A stretch of DNA of 64,000 nt, from NCBI GenBank assembly GCA_965213905.1, contig OZ243922.1, positions 434,001 through 498,000 on the forward strand, read 5' to 3'. Below, one piece after another: positions 42,618-53,353 of this stretch. The notes below the pieces were generated by a model. That model saw only the letters and a program-made list of their open reading frames with translations. It ran no database searches and had not been told where the DNA came from. Source of the stretch: SIRX01 sp965213905. GTDB lineage: Bacteria > Actinomycetota > Rubrobacteria > Rubrobacterales > Rubrobacteraceae. A program made the position numbers and the translations under genes. Every line of letters begins with the position of its first letter. Positions within the stretch are counted from its first letter, which is position 1.

Positions 42618-43579
42618 TAGTAGTCCTCCTGATAGCGTCGGACAAAGAAGTGACTGATCACGTTGAGCGCTAGGGTAATCAAGAAGAGCGTGAGGCCGAC
42701 CGCGAAGATCGTCTGGTACTGTAGCGTACCGACCGGGTTCTCGCCACCGGCGACGTTGACTATGTAGGCCGTCATGGTCTGCATCGGTTCCCTAACGTCC
42801 CAACTAAGGTTCGCCAACTGTCCGGCGGCTACGGCAGCGATCATGGTCTCCCCAATAGCCCGGGACATTCCCAAAATAAACGCGGCCGTGATACCAGAGA
42901 GGGCGGCTGGCACGACGACCTTCGTGACCGTCTCATACTTCGTAGCCCCGAGGGCGTACGCCCCCTCGCGCAAGCCCCGCGGCACCGCGTAGAGGGCGTC
43001 CTCGCTCACGGAGGCGACGGTGGGAATTATCATGACGCCCATTACCAAACCGGCGCTCAAAGCATTGAAAGTTCCGATACCCGACAGTGGAGCAAACCAG
43101 GAGATGATGTCGCCCTTCAGCAGCGGCGTCACGAAAGTCAGGGCAAAGAAACCGTAGACGATAGTGGGCACCCCGGCCAGGATCTCCAGGATAGGTTTCA
43201 GCACTTTCCTTACTCGCGTCGAGGCGTAGTCACTCAAGAATATCGCCGCCCCGAGACCAATGGGCAGAGAGACCAACAGGGCGATGCTGGTGATGACCAG
43301 CGTCGCGTTCAGCAACACTATAATGCCGAATTCGGGATCAGCGAAGTTGGCCGACCAACTGGTCGTGGTCAAGAACTCGAATACAGAGATCTCACGAAAG
43401 AACTTGAAGGCTTCGTAGACCAAAATAAAGACGATGCCGACGGTTGTGAGGATGGATATGTAGGCGCAGGTCGCGAGCAGGCCTTTTATGAAAGTTTCCT
43501 TATAATTTTGTACGCGGCTCTGGCCGCCCCAAAGATCTGGGTTTCTCCCGCGGCCATCTCCTCCGGTTCTCATCGCCAA
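42617..43579 (-). CDS. pstC: Phosphate ABC transporter permease PstC
   Basis: 320 aa inner-membrane protein. Seen: FLTTTSWSANFADPEFGIIVLLNATLVIT, ILEILAGVPTIVYGFFALTFV, and the EAA loop LYAVPRGLREGAYALGATKYETVTKVVVPAALSGITAAFILGMSRAIGETM. TTG 43579 is the best start (GGAGGT SD 8 nt upstream); ATG 43573 is 14 nt from the same SD. Confidence 0.94.
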   Translation of the reverse strand: MAMRTGGDGRGRNPDLWGGQSRVQNYKETFIKGLLATCAYISILTTVGIVFILVYEAFKFFREISVFEFLTTTSWSANFADPEFGIIVLLNATLVITSIALLVSLPIGLGAAIFLSDYASTRVRKVLKPILEILAGVPTIVYGFFALTFVTPLLKGDIISWFAPLSGIGTFNALSAGLVMGVMIIPTVASVSEDALYAVPRGLREGAYALGATKYETVTKVVVPAALSGITAAFILGMSRAIGETMIAAVAAGQLANLSWDVREPMQTMTAYIVNVAGGENPVGTLQYQTIFAVGLTLFLITLALNVISHFFVRRYQEDY

Positions 43580-43662
43580 GCTCTTTTACCTCCAAGATGT
43601 CGGGGCCGGCGGAACACCGGCCCCAATGTTAACAGTTAGGTTCCGTCTTCTACAAGCGCCAC

Positions 43663-44697
43663 CTAATTCTGCTTTAGCGCTTCCTCAATGTTGCCTCCAG
43701 GCAGCTCGCCGTTCTCGTCGTAGATCGGACCGGTCTGTCGTTCTTGGTACTGTGTGCGGGTTTCCGCAATAGTGCTGTCGGGAAGGGCGACGTATCCACT
43801 GTTCGTTACGAACTCGTCCAGGTTACCTTCTTCGAGGTAGAAGCTAACGAAGTCCTGGAGAATTTGTTTGTTTTCCAGCTTCTCCCTATTGACGTAGATA
43901 AAGAGCGGACGGGAGATCGGGTACTCGCCAGAAGATATGGTGTCTGCCGTCGGTTCGACCCCGTCAACAGAGACTAGCTTGAGCGCGTCCTGATTGTTTT
44001 CGTAGAAGGCCAGGCCGAAATATCCCAGCGCGTTCTGGTCGCCGGACACGCCCTGCACCAGCACGTTGTCGTCCTCGCTGGCCTGGTAGTCGGAGCGGCT
44101 CGATCCTTCTTCGCCGGTAACGACTTCGGTAAAGAAGTCGAACGTACCGGACTCGGTGCCGGGTCCAAAGAGCGCCAGCTCGTTGTCCGGCCACTCAGAG
44201 TTGACGTCGCTCCAGGTGCTAACGTTGCCCTCGGAGTCGGGAGCCCACATCGTTTCGAGCTCTTCCAGCGTTACGTCCTGCACCCAGTCGTTCTCCGGGT
44301 TGGCGGTCACGGCGATACCGTCGAGGCCAATCGGAAGCGTGATGAACTCGACGCCGTTCTCCTCACAAGTCGGACGCTCTTCTTCCGGGTCCATCGGCCG
44401 CGAGGCGTCGGCGATGTCGGTCTCACCAGCGCAGAAAGCCTCCATACCGTTACCCGTACCACCGCTACCGACGGTGATCCGGGCGCTCTCGTTATCCTCT
44501 CCAAAGTCGTTGGCCGCCGCCTGGGTTATCGGGGCTACCGTACTGGAGCCCTGTACCGCAATGTCGTCGCTGCCGCCTCCACCGCCTCCCGTATCTCCAC
44601 CTTCACCGTTGCCACCGCCGCCGCCACAGGCTGCCACTACGAGCGCCAAGGCGGAGATGGCCCCCATCGTTAGCCACAAACGCATGCTCTTTCTCAA
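43663..44697 (-). CDS. pstS: Phosphate-binding lipoprotein PstS
   Basis: 344 aa extracytoplasmic phosphate receptor. Seen: a signal peptide (MRKSMRLWLTMGAISALALV), lipobox VAAC with lipidated Cys24, then a Gly-rich linker to about residue 43. The mature domain has VQGSSTVAPITQAAANDF, ITVGSGGTGNGMEAFCAGETDIADASRPM (phosphate contacts), FGPGTESGTFDFFTEVV and RPLFIYVNRE. The start is TTG 44697 with an AAGGAGC SD. First gene of pstSCAB-phoU, preceded by candidate PhoP boxes. Confidence 0.94.
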   Translation of the reverse strand: MRKSMRLWLTMGAISALALVVAACGGGGGNGEGGDTGGGGGGSDDIAVQGSSTVAPITQAAANDFGEDNESARITVGSGGTGNGMEAFCAGETDIADASRPMDPEEERPTCEENGVEFITLPIGLDGIAVTANPENDWVQDVTLEELETMWAPDSEGNVSTWSDVNSEWPDNELALFGPGTESGTFDFFTEVVTGEEGSSRSDYQASEDDNVLVQGVSGDQNALGYFGLAFYENNQDALKLVSVDGVEPTADTISSGEYPISRPLFIYVNREKLENKQILQDFVSFYLEEGNLDEFVTNSGYVALPDSTIAETRTQYQERQTGPIYDENGELPGGNIEEALKQN

Positions 44698-44775
44698 ACT
44701 ACTTGCTCCTTTCGACTCCCGATACCGGGCTTTGATCTTCCAGGGCAGGATGATAAGGCATTGTTTGGGACGTTT

Positions 44776-44814
44776 AGTTTCACCCGTGTAAACTCTGCGC
44801 TAAATTTGTGTTAA
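44776..44814 (-). promoter_or_regulatory. Candidate PhoP-binding direct repeats upstream of pstS
   Basis: On the minus strand, hexamers TTAACA, TTAGCG, TTTACA and the weaker GAAACT start exactly 11 bp apart (44814, 44803, 44792, 44781). TT(A/T/C)ACA repeats with this period are the Bacillus-type PhoP box. The first repeat overlaps the stop of the upstream nuclease gene. The pstS start lies about 80 nt downstream, with a TTATCAT -10-like box between. Confidence 0.5.
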
Positions 44815-45641
44815 ATAGCTCCGGCTTCCGGGTTTTTCAGGGTCAGGTCTGCCATCACGGGGTAGTGGTCGCTCGGAAAGACCGGAGTCTCTGCCTCCCG
44901 GACGACGTAACAAGAGCCTTCTTCGCACCCGGTCTCCTCCGGCGCGCCCCGCAATAATATCCAGTCTAACCGTCCTTCTCTTTCGGGCCTGCGGGGCACG
45001 AACGCGTCTCCCTGGAATTTGTGGAAGGTGCGGGTGGGCGGGTTTTCCGAGAGCAGGTGGGCGTCGCCGAAGCCGGCATTTGTAAAGGTGCGGTGTACGG
45101 GGGAGCCCGGCTCGGCGTTGAAGTCTCCGGTGACGATGGTGGGGAGCTTCCCGCCGGCCAGTTCTTCCAGCCGGTTCACTATGAGCCGGGCGCCCCGCCG
45201 CCGGGCCGGGATGCTTTTGTGGTCCAGGTGGGTGTTGAGGTGTATGAACTCCGTGCCGTTTTGGACGAGGCGAAACCTGGCCCAGTTGACGGAACGCTTC
45301 TGGTGTGTGCCCCAGGAGCCGGAGAACGCTTCCGGCGTTTCGCTCAGCCAGAAGCCGCCGGTGTCGAGCAACTCCAGGTTTTCGGGGTTCCAGTAGATCG
45401 CGTTCCGCGAGCGGGGCGGGTAGTTTTCGTATTCGGGGCCGAGGACGTAATCGTAGCCCGGTAGCCCTCTGTCGTAGGTCTTCCGGTTGCCCTCCTGAAA
45501 TTCTTGGAAGCCGATCAGGTCCGGCGCATACTTTTTTATGACGCCCACGTTTAACCCGGCCCGGCGCCTCCAGGAGTTCTTTCCGTCGCGGTGGTAAGCC
45601 CCGCGGATGTTGAAAGTCATTATTTTTAAGGTTTCAGGCAT
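44811..45641 (-). CDS. Endonuclease/exonuclease/phosphatase family protein
   Basis: 276 aa metal-dependent phosphoesterase fold. Seen: LKIMTFNIRGAYHRDG with the metal/phosphate Asn, APDLIGFQEFQEG (metal Glu), FIHLNTHLDH, IVTGDFNAEPGSP (catalytic Asp/Asn) and VFPSDHYPVMADL (catalytic Asp-His). No signal peptide. The substrate is unknown (nucleic acid or sugar/lipid phosphate). ATG 45641 lies inside a repeat element and lacks a good SD; ATG 45620 is possible. It lies upstream of pstS in the same direction. Confidence 0.85.
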   Translation of the reverse strand: MPETLKIMTFNIRGAYHRDGKNSWRRRAGLNVGVIKKYAPDLIGFQEFQEGNRKTYDRGLPGYDYVLGPEYENYPPRSRNAIYWNPENLELLDTGGFWLSETPEAFSGSWGTHQKRSVNWARFRLVQNGTEFIHLNTHLDHKSIPARRRGARLIVNRLEELAGGKLPTIVTGDFNAEPGSPVHRTFTNAGFGDAHLLSENPPTRTFHKFQGDAFVPRRPEREGRLDWILLRGAPEETGCEEGSCYVVREAETPVFPSDHYPVMADLTLKNPEAGAI

Positions 45642-45784
45642 CAGGTGTCAGGCTTCAGCTACTCGTGGTGAAGCGTGATCTTGCATGCGTTGCCGAGTGA
45701 GGGTAGTGAGCCGTATCCGCTTCTTGTTCAGGATGATGTTTTGGACATCTTTTTGCTGAAACCTGAGACCTATAGCCTGAAGCC
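45631..45784. repeat. MITE-like element: imperfect 29-bp inverted repeats around 94 bp
   Basis: 45631-45660 (GTTTCAGGCATCAGG...) is the inverted copy of 45755-45784 (GCTGAAACCTGAGACC...), about 23 of 29 positions matching. The inner ~94 bp has no ORF. A related half-site (GCATCAGGCTTTAGC) occurs just after glnA near 18973-18987, suggesting a dispersed repeat family. No target duplication seen. Confidence 0.5.
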
Positions 45785-45787
45785 TTC

Positions 45788-47308
<1,521 letters not shown>

Positions 47309-47312
47309 GAGC

Positions 47313-48470
47313 CTATCCCATCCCCACGCCCTGCGAGCGCTGCTCGGCCTTGCCTTCGGTGTTCAAGGACGGGGCGTACTGCACCTCGGCCTTCTGGAAC
47401 TCCTTGATGTTCGCGTAGCCGGTGGTCGCCATGCTGGTACGGAGGGCGCCCATGAGGTTGAGCGTGCCGTCGTTCTCGCGGGCAGGGCCGATGAGTATTT
47501 CTTCCAGCGTGCCCGTGATCCTGGTCTGAATGCGGGTCCCGCGCGGCAGCGTCGGGTGGAAGGTCGCCATGCCCCAGGAGTAACCGCCCCCCGGCGCTTC
47601 TTCGGCTTTGGAGAAGGCGCTACCGAGCATGACGGCGTCGGCGCCGCAGGCGATGGCTTTCGCGATGTCGCCGCCGGTCCGCATTCCGCCGTCGGCGATG
47701 ACGTTCACGTACTCGCCGGTCTCCATGTAGTGCCGCATCCGGGCGGCGGCGGCGTCCGAGACGGCGGTCGCCTGGGGCACGCCGACCCCTATTACACCGC
47801 GCGTCGTGCAGATGCGCCCCGGCCCGACACCCACGAGCACCCCCACGGCCCCGGTCCGCATTAGGTACAGCGCGGTCGAGTAACTGGCGCACCCGCCGAC
47901 GACCACGGGTACGTTCAGCGACGGAATAAACTCTATGAGGTTTAGAGGTTCCGAGGTTTTGGAGACGTGTTCGGCGGAGACCACCGTGCCCTGGATAACG
48001 AGAACGTCGAGGCCGGCTTCGATGGCGGCCTGGTGGTAGCGCTCCACCTTTTGGGGCGTCAGGGAGGCGGCGGCGATGACGCCCTTGTCCTTGATCTCCT
48101 GGACGCGGCGGAAGATCAACTCTTCCTTTATCGGCTCGGCGTAGAGGTCCTGCATCATGCGCGTCGCCTTGTGCTCGGGCAGGCTGGCGATCTCCTCGAA
48201 AACCGGCCCCGGGTCCTCGTAGCGGGTCTGGATACCCTCCAGGTTCAAGACGGCGAGGCCGCCGAGGTCACCGACGATACCGGCGGTCGTGGGGTCCACG
48301 GCGGCGTCCAAGGCGCTCGCCAGGCACGGCAGGTCGAGGTGGAGGTTTCCCAGCGACCACGAGATGTCTACGTCTTCGGGGTCGCGGGTCCGGCGGCTGG
48401 GCACTATGGCGATCTCGTCCAGGCCGTAGGCCCGGCGGGCGGTTTTGCCTTTTCCTATCTCAATATCCAT
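47313..48470 (-). CDS. guaB3: GuaB3 family IMP dehydrogenase-related protein
   Basis: 385 aa TIM barrel without CBS domains, as in the actinobacterial GuaB3 group. Seen: YGLDEIAIVPSRRTRDPEDVDISW, GLAVLNLEGI, VGVGPGRICTTRGVIGVG with Cys221 at the IMPDH nucleophile position, VIADGGMRTGGDIAKAIACGADAVMLG and MGALRTSMATTGY. GuaB3 proteins were long uncertain but include a GMP reductase; adjacency to guaA fits purine interconversion. The start is ATG 48470 with AAAGGA upstream. A terminator-like hairpin lies 49 nt upstream. Confidence 0.88.
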   Translation of the reverse strand: MDIEIGKGKTARRAYGLDEIAIVPSRRTRDPEDVDISWSLGNLHLDLPCLASALDAAVDPTTAGIVGDLGGLAVLNLEGIQTRYEDPGPVFEEIASLPEHKATRMMQDLYAEPIKEELIFRRVQEIKDKGVIAAASLTPQKVERYHQAAIEAGLDVLVIQGTVVSAEHVSKTSEPLNLIEFIPSLNVPVVVGGCASYSTALYLMRTGAVGVLVGVGPGRICTTRGVIGVGVPQATAVSDAAAARMRHYMETGEYVNVIADGGMRTGGDIAKAIACGADAVMLGSAFSKAEEAPGGGYSWGMATFHPTLPRGTRIQTRITGTLEEILIGPARENDGTLNLMGALRTSMATTGYANIKEFQKAEVQYAPSLNTEGKAEQRSQGVGMG

Positions 48471-48518
48471 TGGTTGCGGGACGGTCCTTTCTGGTCTTCT
48501 CCGGCGGGTACACAAAAA

Positions 48519-48541
48519 CCCACGGCTCGATAAACCGTGGG
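48519..48541 (-). terminator. Terminator or attenuator upstream of guaB3
   Basis: In minus-strand RNA, CCCACGG pairs with CCGUGGG (7 bp, 9-nt loop), then UUUUUGUG. Only 48 nt separate it from the guaB3 ATG and no promoter is evident there, so it may be an attenuator crossed by readthrough, or simply end the micropeptide mRNA. Confidence 0.65.
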
Positions 48542-48630
48542 CCTGGAACGATCTTTTTCTCTAAATGCCGCAAGTTCCGACTATGCTACACCCCATCCTC
48601 GCCAATGGTCAAGCAACGCCGCCGCCGACT

Positions 48631-48711
48631 TTAGATGAAGCCCAGTATAGAGAGCGCGATGATTACAATTATAACTATTACCACTATAACGATTATGTTC
48701 CTGGTTCCCAT
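48631..48711 (-). CDS. Membrane micropeptide, 26 aa (second of pair)
   Basis: Starts MGTRNIIVIVVIVIIVIIAL and ends with a Gly-Phe-Ile; almost entirely Ile/Val, one predicted membrane helix. ATG 48711 has a perfect GGAGGTGAG SD 4 nt upstream. It shares the Gly-Thr-Arg N-terminal motif and one-helix plan with the upstream 27-aa peptide. Not recognised. Confidence 0.55.
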   Translation of the reverse strand: MGTRNIIVIVVIVIIVIIALSILGFI

Positions 48712-48742
48712 ATTCTCACCTCCCCGGGTGTCCGACTTGGGC

Positions 48743-48826
48743 CTATGTGACGTACGGGAAGAACAAGACGATCAGGAGCACCACGACGAGAACCGCGGCC
48801 ATTATGCCGAGCCTAGTTCCATTCAT
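48743..48826 (-). CDS. Membrane micropeptide, 27 aa (first of pair)
   Basis: Starts MNGTRLGIMAAVLVVVLLIV and ends Phe-Phe-Pro-Tyr-Val-Thr; one predicted helix. ATG 48826 has an AAGGGGAG SD. It lies 31 nt upstream of the second peptide and about 80 nt after the groEL terminator. Function unknown; such peptides often modulate membrane complexes. Confidence 0.55.
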   Translation of the reverse strand: MNGTRLGIMAAVLVVVLLIVLFFPYVT

Positions 48827-48904
48827 TACTCCCCTTTCTCTCGCCGATGGCCTGCCCGAACATTCTATACCCGCCACGCCGGCACAGAAACACAGAAAAC
48901 AAAA

Positions 48905-48932
48905 GGGCGGCGCCCCGTGAAGAGCACCGCCC
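48905..48932 (-). terminator. Rho-independent terminator of groEL
   Basis: In minus-strand RNA, GGGCGGUGC pairs with GCGCCGCCC (9 bp, one U-G) around a 10-nt loop, followed by UUUUGUUUU, 23 nt after the groEL stop. Confidence 0.9.
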
Positions 48933-48955
48933 GATAAAGCCTCGTTGGAGAGGGC

Positions 48956-50581
<1,626 letters not shown>

Positions 50582-50637
50582 TTTCAGCCTCCTCTGCTAA
50601 ACTACACAACCCTGCGAACGCAAACGCATTTCGCAGT

Positions 50638-50664
50638 TTGGCACTCTACCGAATAGAGTGCCAA
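50638..50664 (-). promoter_or_regulatory. CIRCE operator (HrcA site)
   Basis: Perfect inverted repeat TTGGCACTC-N9-GAGTGCCAA, one base per arm from the consensus TTAGCACTC-N9-GAGTGCTAA. It lies between the groEL promoter and start, 57 nt upstream of the ATG. It predicts heat-inducible repression by HrcA, whose gene is not in the window. Confidence 0.93.
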
Positions 50665-50671
50665 CGCAGAA

Positions 50672-50700
50672 AGTATATTCCTCGTTGGGTTACAATTCAA
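50672..50700 (-). promoter_or_regulatory. Sigma-A-type promoter of groEL
   Basis: TTGAAT (50700-50695), 17-nt spacer, TATACT (50677-50672), immediately upstream of CIRCE. Confidence 0.82.
50691..50696 (+). promoter_or_regulatory. -10 box of a probable leaderless mRNA (zinc-ribbon gene)
   Basis: TACAAT, then 6 nt, then GTG 50703. It overlaps the groEL -35 on the other strand. Confidence 0.45.
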
Positions 50701-50702
50701 AC

Positions 50703-50966
50703 GTGTCCATAAAGCAGATATTCCGTCCAGAGAGGATCCCCGGCCTCAGCCGCTTGCCGACGGAGCTGGGCCGCGAAGAACGCTTCTGCGACCACTGCGG
50801 AACCTACGGAGAGAATATCCTCTACCGAGTCCCCAAAAAGGTCGTTCTAGTCTACGTCAAGGAACACGAAAAGAACCTGCACGCCACCTGTCTCTCCTGT
50901 GCCCACAGCACGGTTATCACCGGTCCCGAGAAGGAGCGTGTACTTTCTTCATTAGGCGATTCGTAG
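50703..50966 (+). CDS. Small zinc-ribbon-like hypothetical protein
   Basis: 87 aa. Two Cys pairs, FCDHCGTYGEN and ATCLSCAHS, about 35 residues apart, form a probable Zn ribbon, with a hydrophobic VPKKVVLVYVKE strand between. The N-terminus RPERIPGLSRLPTELGREERF is basic and proline-containing. GTG 50703 lacks an SD but sits 6 nt after a -10 box. The frame is open upstream, but that part crosses the CIRCE element. Divergent from groEL; function unknown. Confidence 0.6.
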   Translation: MSIKQIFRPERIPGLSRLPTELGREERFCDHCGTYGENILYRVPKKVVLVYVKEHEKNLHATCLSCAHSTVITGPEKERVLSSLGDS

Positions 50967-50975
50967 AAGTTCGGT

Positions 50976-51140
50976 ATGATCGGCTACGATCAGCTTCAGC
51001 AGATGTACGCCGGAAAAGACTACCACTGGGGCAAGCAGCCAAACGGGTTCGCTAGAGAAGCCCTAGGGTTTTTGTGTCCCGGCAATATCAAGAACCACCC
51101 TACGCCAACTTGCTCATCATGCCGCGTGAATGCTATCTAG
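50976..51140 (+). pseudogene. N-terminal remnant of a class I SAM-dependent methyltransferase
   Basis: 54 codons. The first 33 (YDQLQQMYAGKDYHWGKQP then NGFAREALGFL) closely resemble the start of TehB-like methyltransferases that read W-x-x-x-Y-x-G-x-x-Y-x-W-G-x-x-P-N. The sequence then turns non-homologous and stops at TAG 51138, before any SAM-binding motif. The rest of the gene is absent, so it is a truncated relic at the edge of an AT-richer patch. Confidence 0.6.
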
Positions 51141-51670
51141 CCCCCTAGCCACCCTGAAGCGTCGAGCTGTTGATGAAAGTGCTTCCAGGCATCTGGAAAG
51201 AGCAAAGCTCCGTTGATCTGGCCTACCTTCCCATAACTCCAAGTACCTTTTTGAGTACCAGCGCGGAGGTAAACGAAGGACACGGCGCGTCGCAGAAAAT
51301 CTTCTGACGAGAACACGAACTTCTCTTTAAACTCTGTAGGTTTATCCTCCAGTCTGTTGGAAAACATTTCTTCTAATAGAAAGCATACAGGAGTCCAATC
51401 CTCGTAAGAGAATCCCAGAATTCCTCTCATACAATAAAGGTCTACTAAGCTAGGAGCGTTGGGCTTAAGATCAACAACTACCGCGTGTGAATCAGCATCT
51501 ACACCACACTGCTGCAAAAGTTGTTTCTCGGTCATGTGCCACCCCTCAGGCGCAAGTCCTTGATCGAGGACAAAGTTTTTTACCCTCCCCGGTAACTTTA
51601 CTTCGTGTCGACGTTCGTAGGTTGCCCAAGAGGAATCTACGATGGTTTTCTCGTAAAGTAAGTGAGACAC
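51137..51670 (-). CDS. Hypothetical protein in the accessory patch
   Basis: 177 aa, not recognised. Aromatic-rich, mixed alpha/beta, soluble, with three cysteines and no known motif. Starts MSHLLYEKTIVDSSWATYER; notable segments are HAVVVDLKPNAPSLVDLYCMRG, FSYEDWTPVCFLLEEMF and LFPDAWKHFHQQLDASGW. GTG 51670 has a GGAG SD. Base composition and codon use are clearly more AT-rich than neighbours, suggesting transfer. It overlaps the methyltransferase relic by 4 nt at the stop. Confidence 0.6.
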   Translation of the reverse strand: MSHLLYEKTIVDSSWATYERRHEVKLPGRVKNFVLDQGLAPEGWHMTEKQLLQQCGVDADSHAVVVDLKPNAPSLVDLYCMRGILGFSYEDWTPVCFLLEEMFSNRLEDKPTEFKEKFVFSSEDFLRRAVSFVYLRAGTQKGTWSYGKVGQINGALLFPDAWKHFHQQLDASGWLGG

Positions 51671-51738
51671 ACGTTACTCCATTCCGGTAGGCTGTCTTCG
51701 AGTGTGACTTCTAGGAGAAAATGGTGGGGCGCTGTAGG

Positions 51739-52086
51739 TCAGCCCATCAAGCTACCCACGATTGGGAGAATGATGAAAAGCAAAACAAGTATGCTCGCGA
51801 GGATTACCTTGGCGGTCAAACTATTCTTTATCTTATAGTCCAACTTCTTTTCTATAGCGGTCATTTCTCTCCTTTTTGTGCCTCCTTGGTTTTCGGTATC
51901 GGAGGGGCTTGCATTGGGACTCTCATTTTTGCTACTTTGGTTTCTTTTGAGTGCTATTATGAGCACGACCGCTAAGAGTAGTGCACCTCCTGGAACAACA
52001 ACTACAGGGTATGTGGGGCTAGCAAACAAGGTAAATACGATTACTACCGCCAGAACCAACAAAAGATCGCTATTATTGCTTTTCAC
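51739..52086 (-). CDS. Small membrane protein in the accessory patch
   Basis: 115 aa. Hydrophobic segments at about 8-27 (LLLVLAVVIVFTLFASPTY) and 28-46 (VVVVPGGALLLAVVLIIAL), then a polar Ser/Asn/Lys/Glu stretch (47-90) and a C-terminal helix (VILASILVLLFIILPIVG). GTG 52086 has an AAAGGAGA SD. AT-rich like its neighbour. No family recognised. Confidence 0.55.
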   Translation of the reverse strand: MKSNNSDLLLVLAVVIVFTLFASPTYPVVVVPGGALLLAVVLIIALKRNQSSKNESPNASPSDTENQGGTKRREMTAIEKKLDYKIKNSLTAKVILASILVLLFIILPIVGSLMG

Positions 52087-52363
52087 TGAAGTCTCCTTTG
52101 TCTACTATCAGAATCTCGCCCACGGCTCTGAACCTGCCGCGTTGGATACTCTGGCTATTTAATCTTGTGTCAGCTTGTAACTCGCGCCGCATAATTATTT
52201 AGCCCGGCTATGTATTTTTTGAACTGAATCGAAACATGGATTTCCCAAATTAATTTCTGCTGTATCTCGCTCCGCTTACACATTGTACTGATGAACGCCT
52301 CCGTTATGAAAACTTTAGGAAACCCGGATTGGCTCCTACGAAGACATAGCCTGCTGTAAGCTC
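52087..52363. other. AT-rich gene-free stretch
   Basis: 277 bp below the local GC average between the membrane-protein start and the tsaD stop. No supported ORF, tRNA or repeat. Probably part of the same acquired patch and the promoter region of the membrane protein. Confidence 0.4.
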
Positions 52364-53347
52364 TCATATACTCCGGGCATTTAGACTCAGGTAATCTGGA
52401 AACGGAATAGCGGTCGTGTGTAGCGCGGCGGCACCGATCATGGCCGCGTTGTCCGTGCAGAGAATGGGTGGTGGCACGATGAGTTCGAATCCTCGCTTTT
52501 CGCACTCTTTCTCTAGCCTCCAGCGCAGCAACTTGTTCGCGGCGACGCCTCCAGCGACAACGAGCGTGGAAGCCTCGTGTTGTTCGGCGGCCCGCAGGAG
52601 CTTGCGGACCAACGCCTCAACGACGGCGGCTTCGTAGCCGGCGGCCAGGTGCGGCAGCTCTCTCCGGACCTGCTCTTCGTCCAGTGCTTTTAGCTTGTAG
52701 AGCAGGCTCGTCTTGAGGCCGGAGAAACTGAAATCGAGGTTTTTCTTATCTTTGAGGCCCACGGGAAAGTCGTGGCGGGCGGGGTCACCATCGGCGGCGG
52801 CTTTGGAGATCGCCGGCCCGCCGGGAAATCCGAGGCCGAGCATCCGGGCGCCTTTGTCCAGGGCTTCGCCGGCGGCGTCGTCGAGGGTTTCTCCGAGGGA
52901 GTGCATCTTTTGGTCGGCGTCTACGGAGTACAGGGCGGTGTGGCCGCCGGAGGCTATGAGAGCTACGAACGGCGGTTCGAGGTCCGGTTTCGTGAGGTAG
53001 GCGGCGGCGACGTGGCCTTCGAGGTGGTCTACCGGGTAGAGCGGTAGCCCCCGGGCGTAGGCGAGGCTTTTGGCCGCGGCGACGCCGACGAGCAGGGCGC
53101 CTATGAGCCCCGGACGAACGGTTACCGCCACGCCCGATACTTCGTCCAGGTTTATCTCGGCGTCCAAGAGGGCTTTCTCTACCACGCCATCCAGACGTTC
53201 GAGGTGGGCGCGGGAGGCGACCTCGGGGACTACGCCGCCGTAGCGGGCGTGTTCGGCCTGGGTGTGGACGGCGTTCGAGAGCATCCGGCGGCCGTTCAGC
53301 ACGGCGGCGCAGGTGTCGTCACAGGAGGTTTCGATAGCCAGGATCAC
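52364..53347 (-). CDS. tsaD: tRNA N6-adenosine threonylcarbamoyltransferase TsaD
   Basis: 327 aa ASKHA-fold enzyme making t6A37 in ANN-decoding tRNAs with TsaB and TsaE. Seen: VILAIETSCDDTCAAVL at the start, GGVVPEVASRAHLE, metal-binding His108-x3-His112 in VDHLEGHVAAAYL, LIASGGHTALYSV, DDAAGEALDKGARMLGLGFPGGPAI, VAGGVAANKLLR and CTDNAAMIGAAA. GTG 53347 gives the family N-terminus; a -10 box 6 nt upstream suggests a leaderless mRNA. It is separated from rimI/tsaB/tsaE by one opposite-strand gene. Confidence 0.94.
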   Translation of the reverse strand: MILAIETSCDDTCAAVLNGRRMLSNAVHTQAEHARYGGVVPEVASRAHLERLDGVVEKALLDAEINLDEVSGVAVTVRPGLIGALLVGVAAAKSLAYARGLPLYPVDHLEGHVAAAYLTKPDLEPPFVALIASGGHTALYSVDADQKMHSLGETLDDAAGEALDKGARMLGLGFPGGPAISKAAADGDPARHDFPVGLKDKKNLDFSFSGLKTSLLYKLKALDEEQVRRELPHLAAGYEAAVVEALVRKLLRAAEQHEASTLVVAGGVAANKLLRWRLEKECEKRGFELIVPPPILCTDNAAMIGAAALHTTAIPFPDYLSLNARSI

Positions 53348-53353
53348 GGGTGT

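Noticed and set aside
52170..52505. 111-codon minus-strand ORF overlapping the tsaD 3' end
   Set aside because: Half of it is another frame of tsaD; no SD, no recognisable segment.
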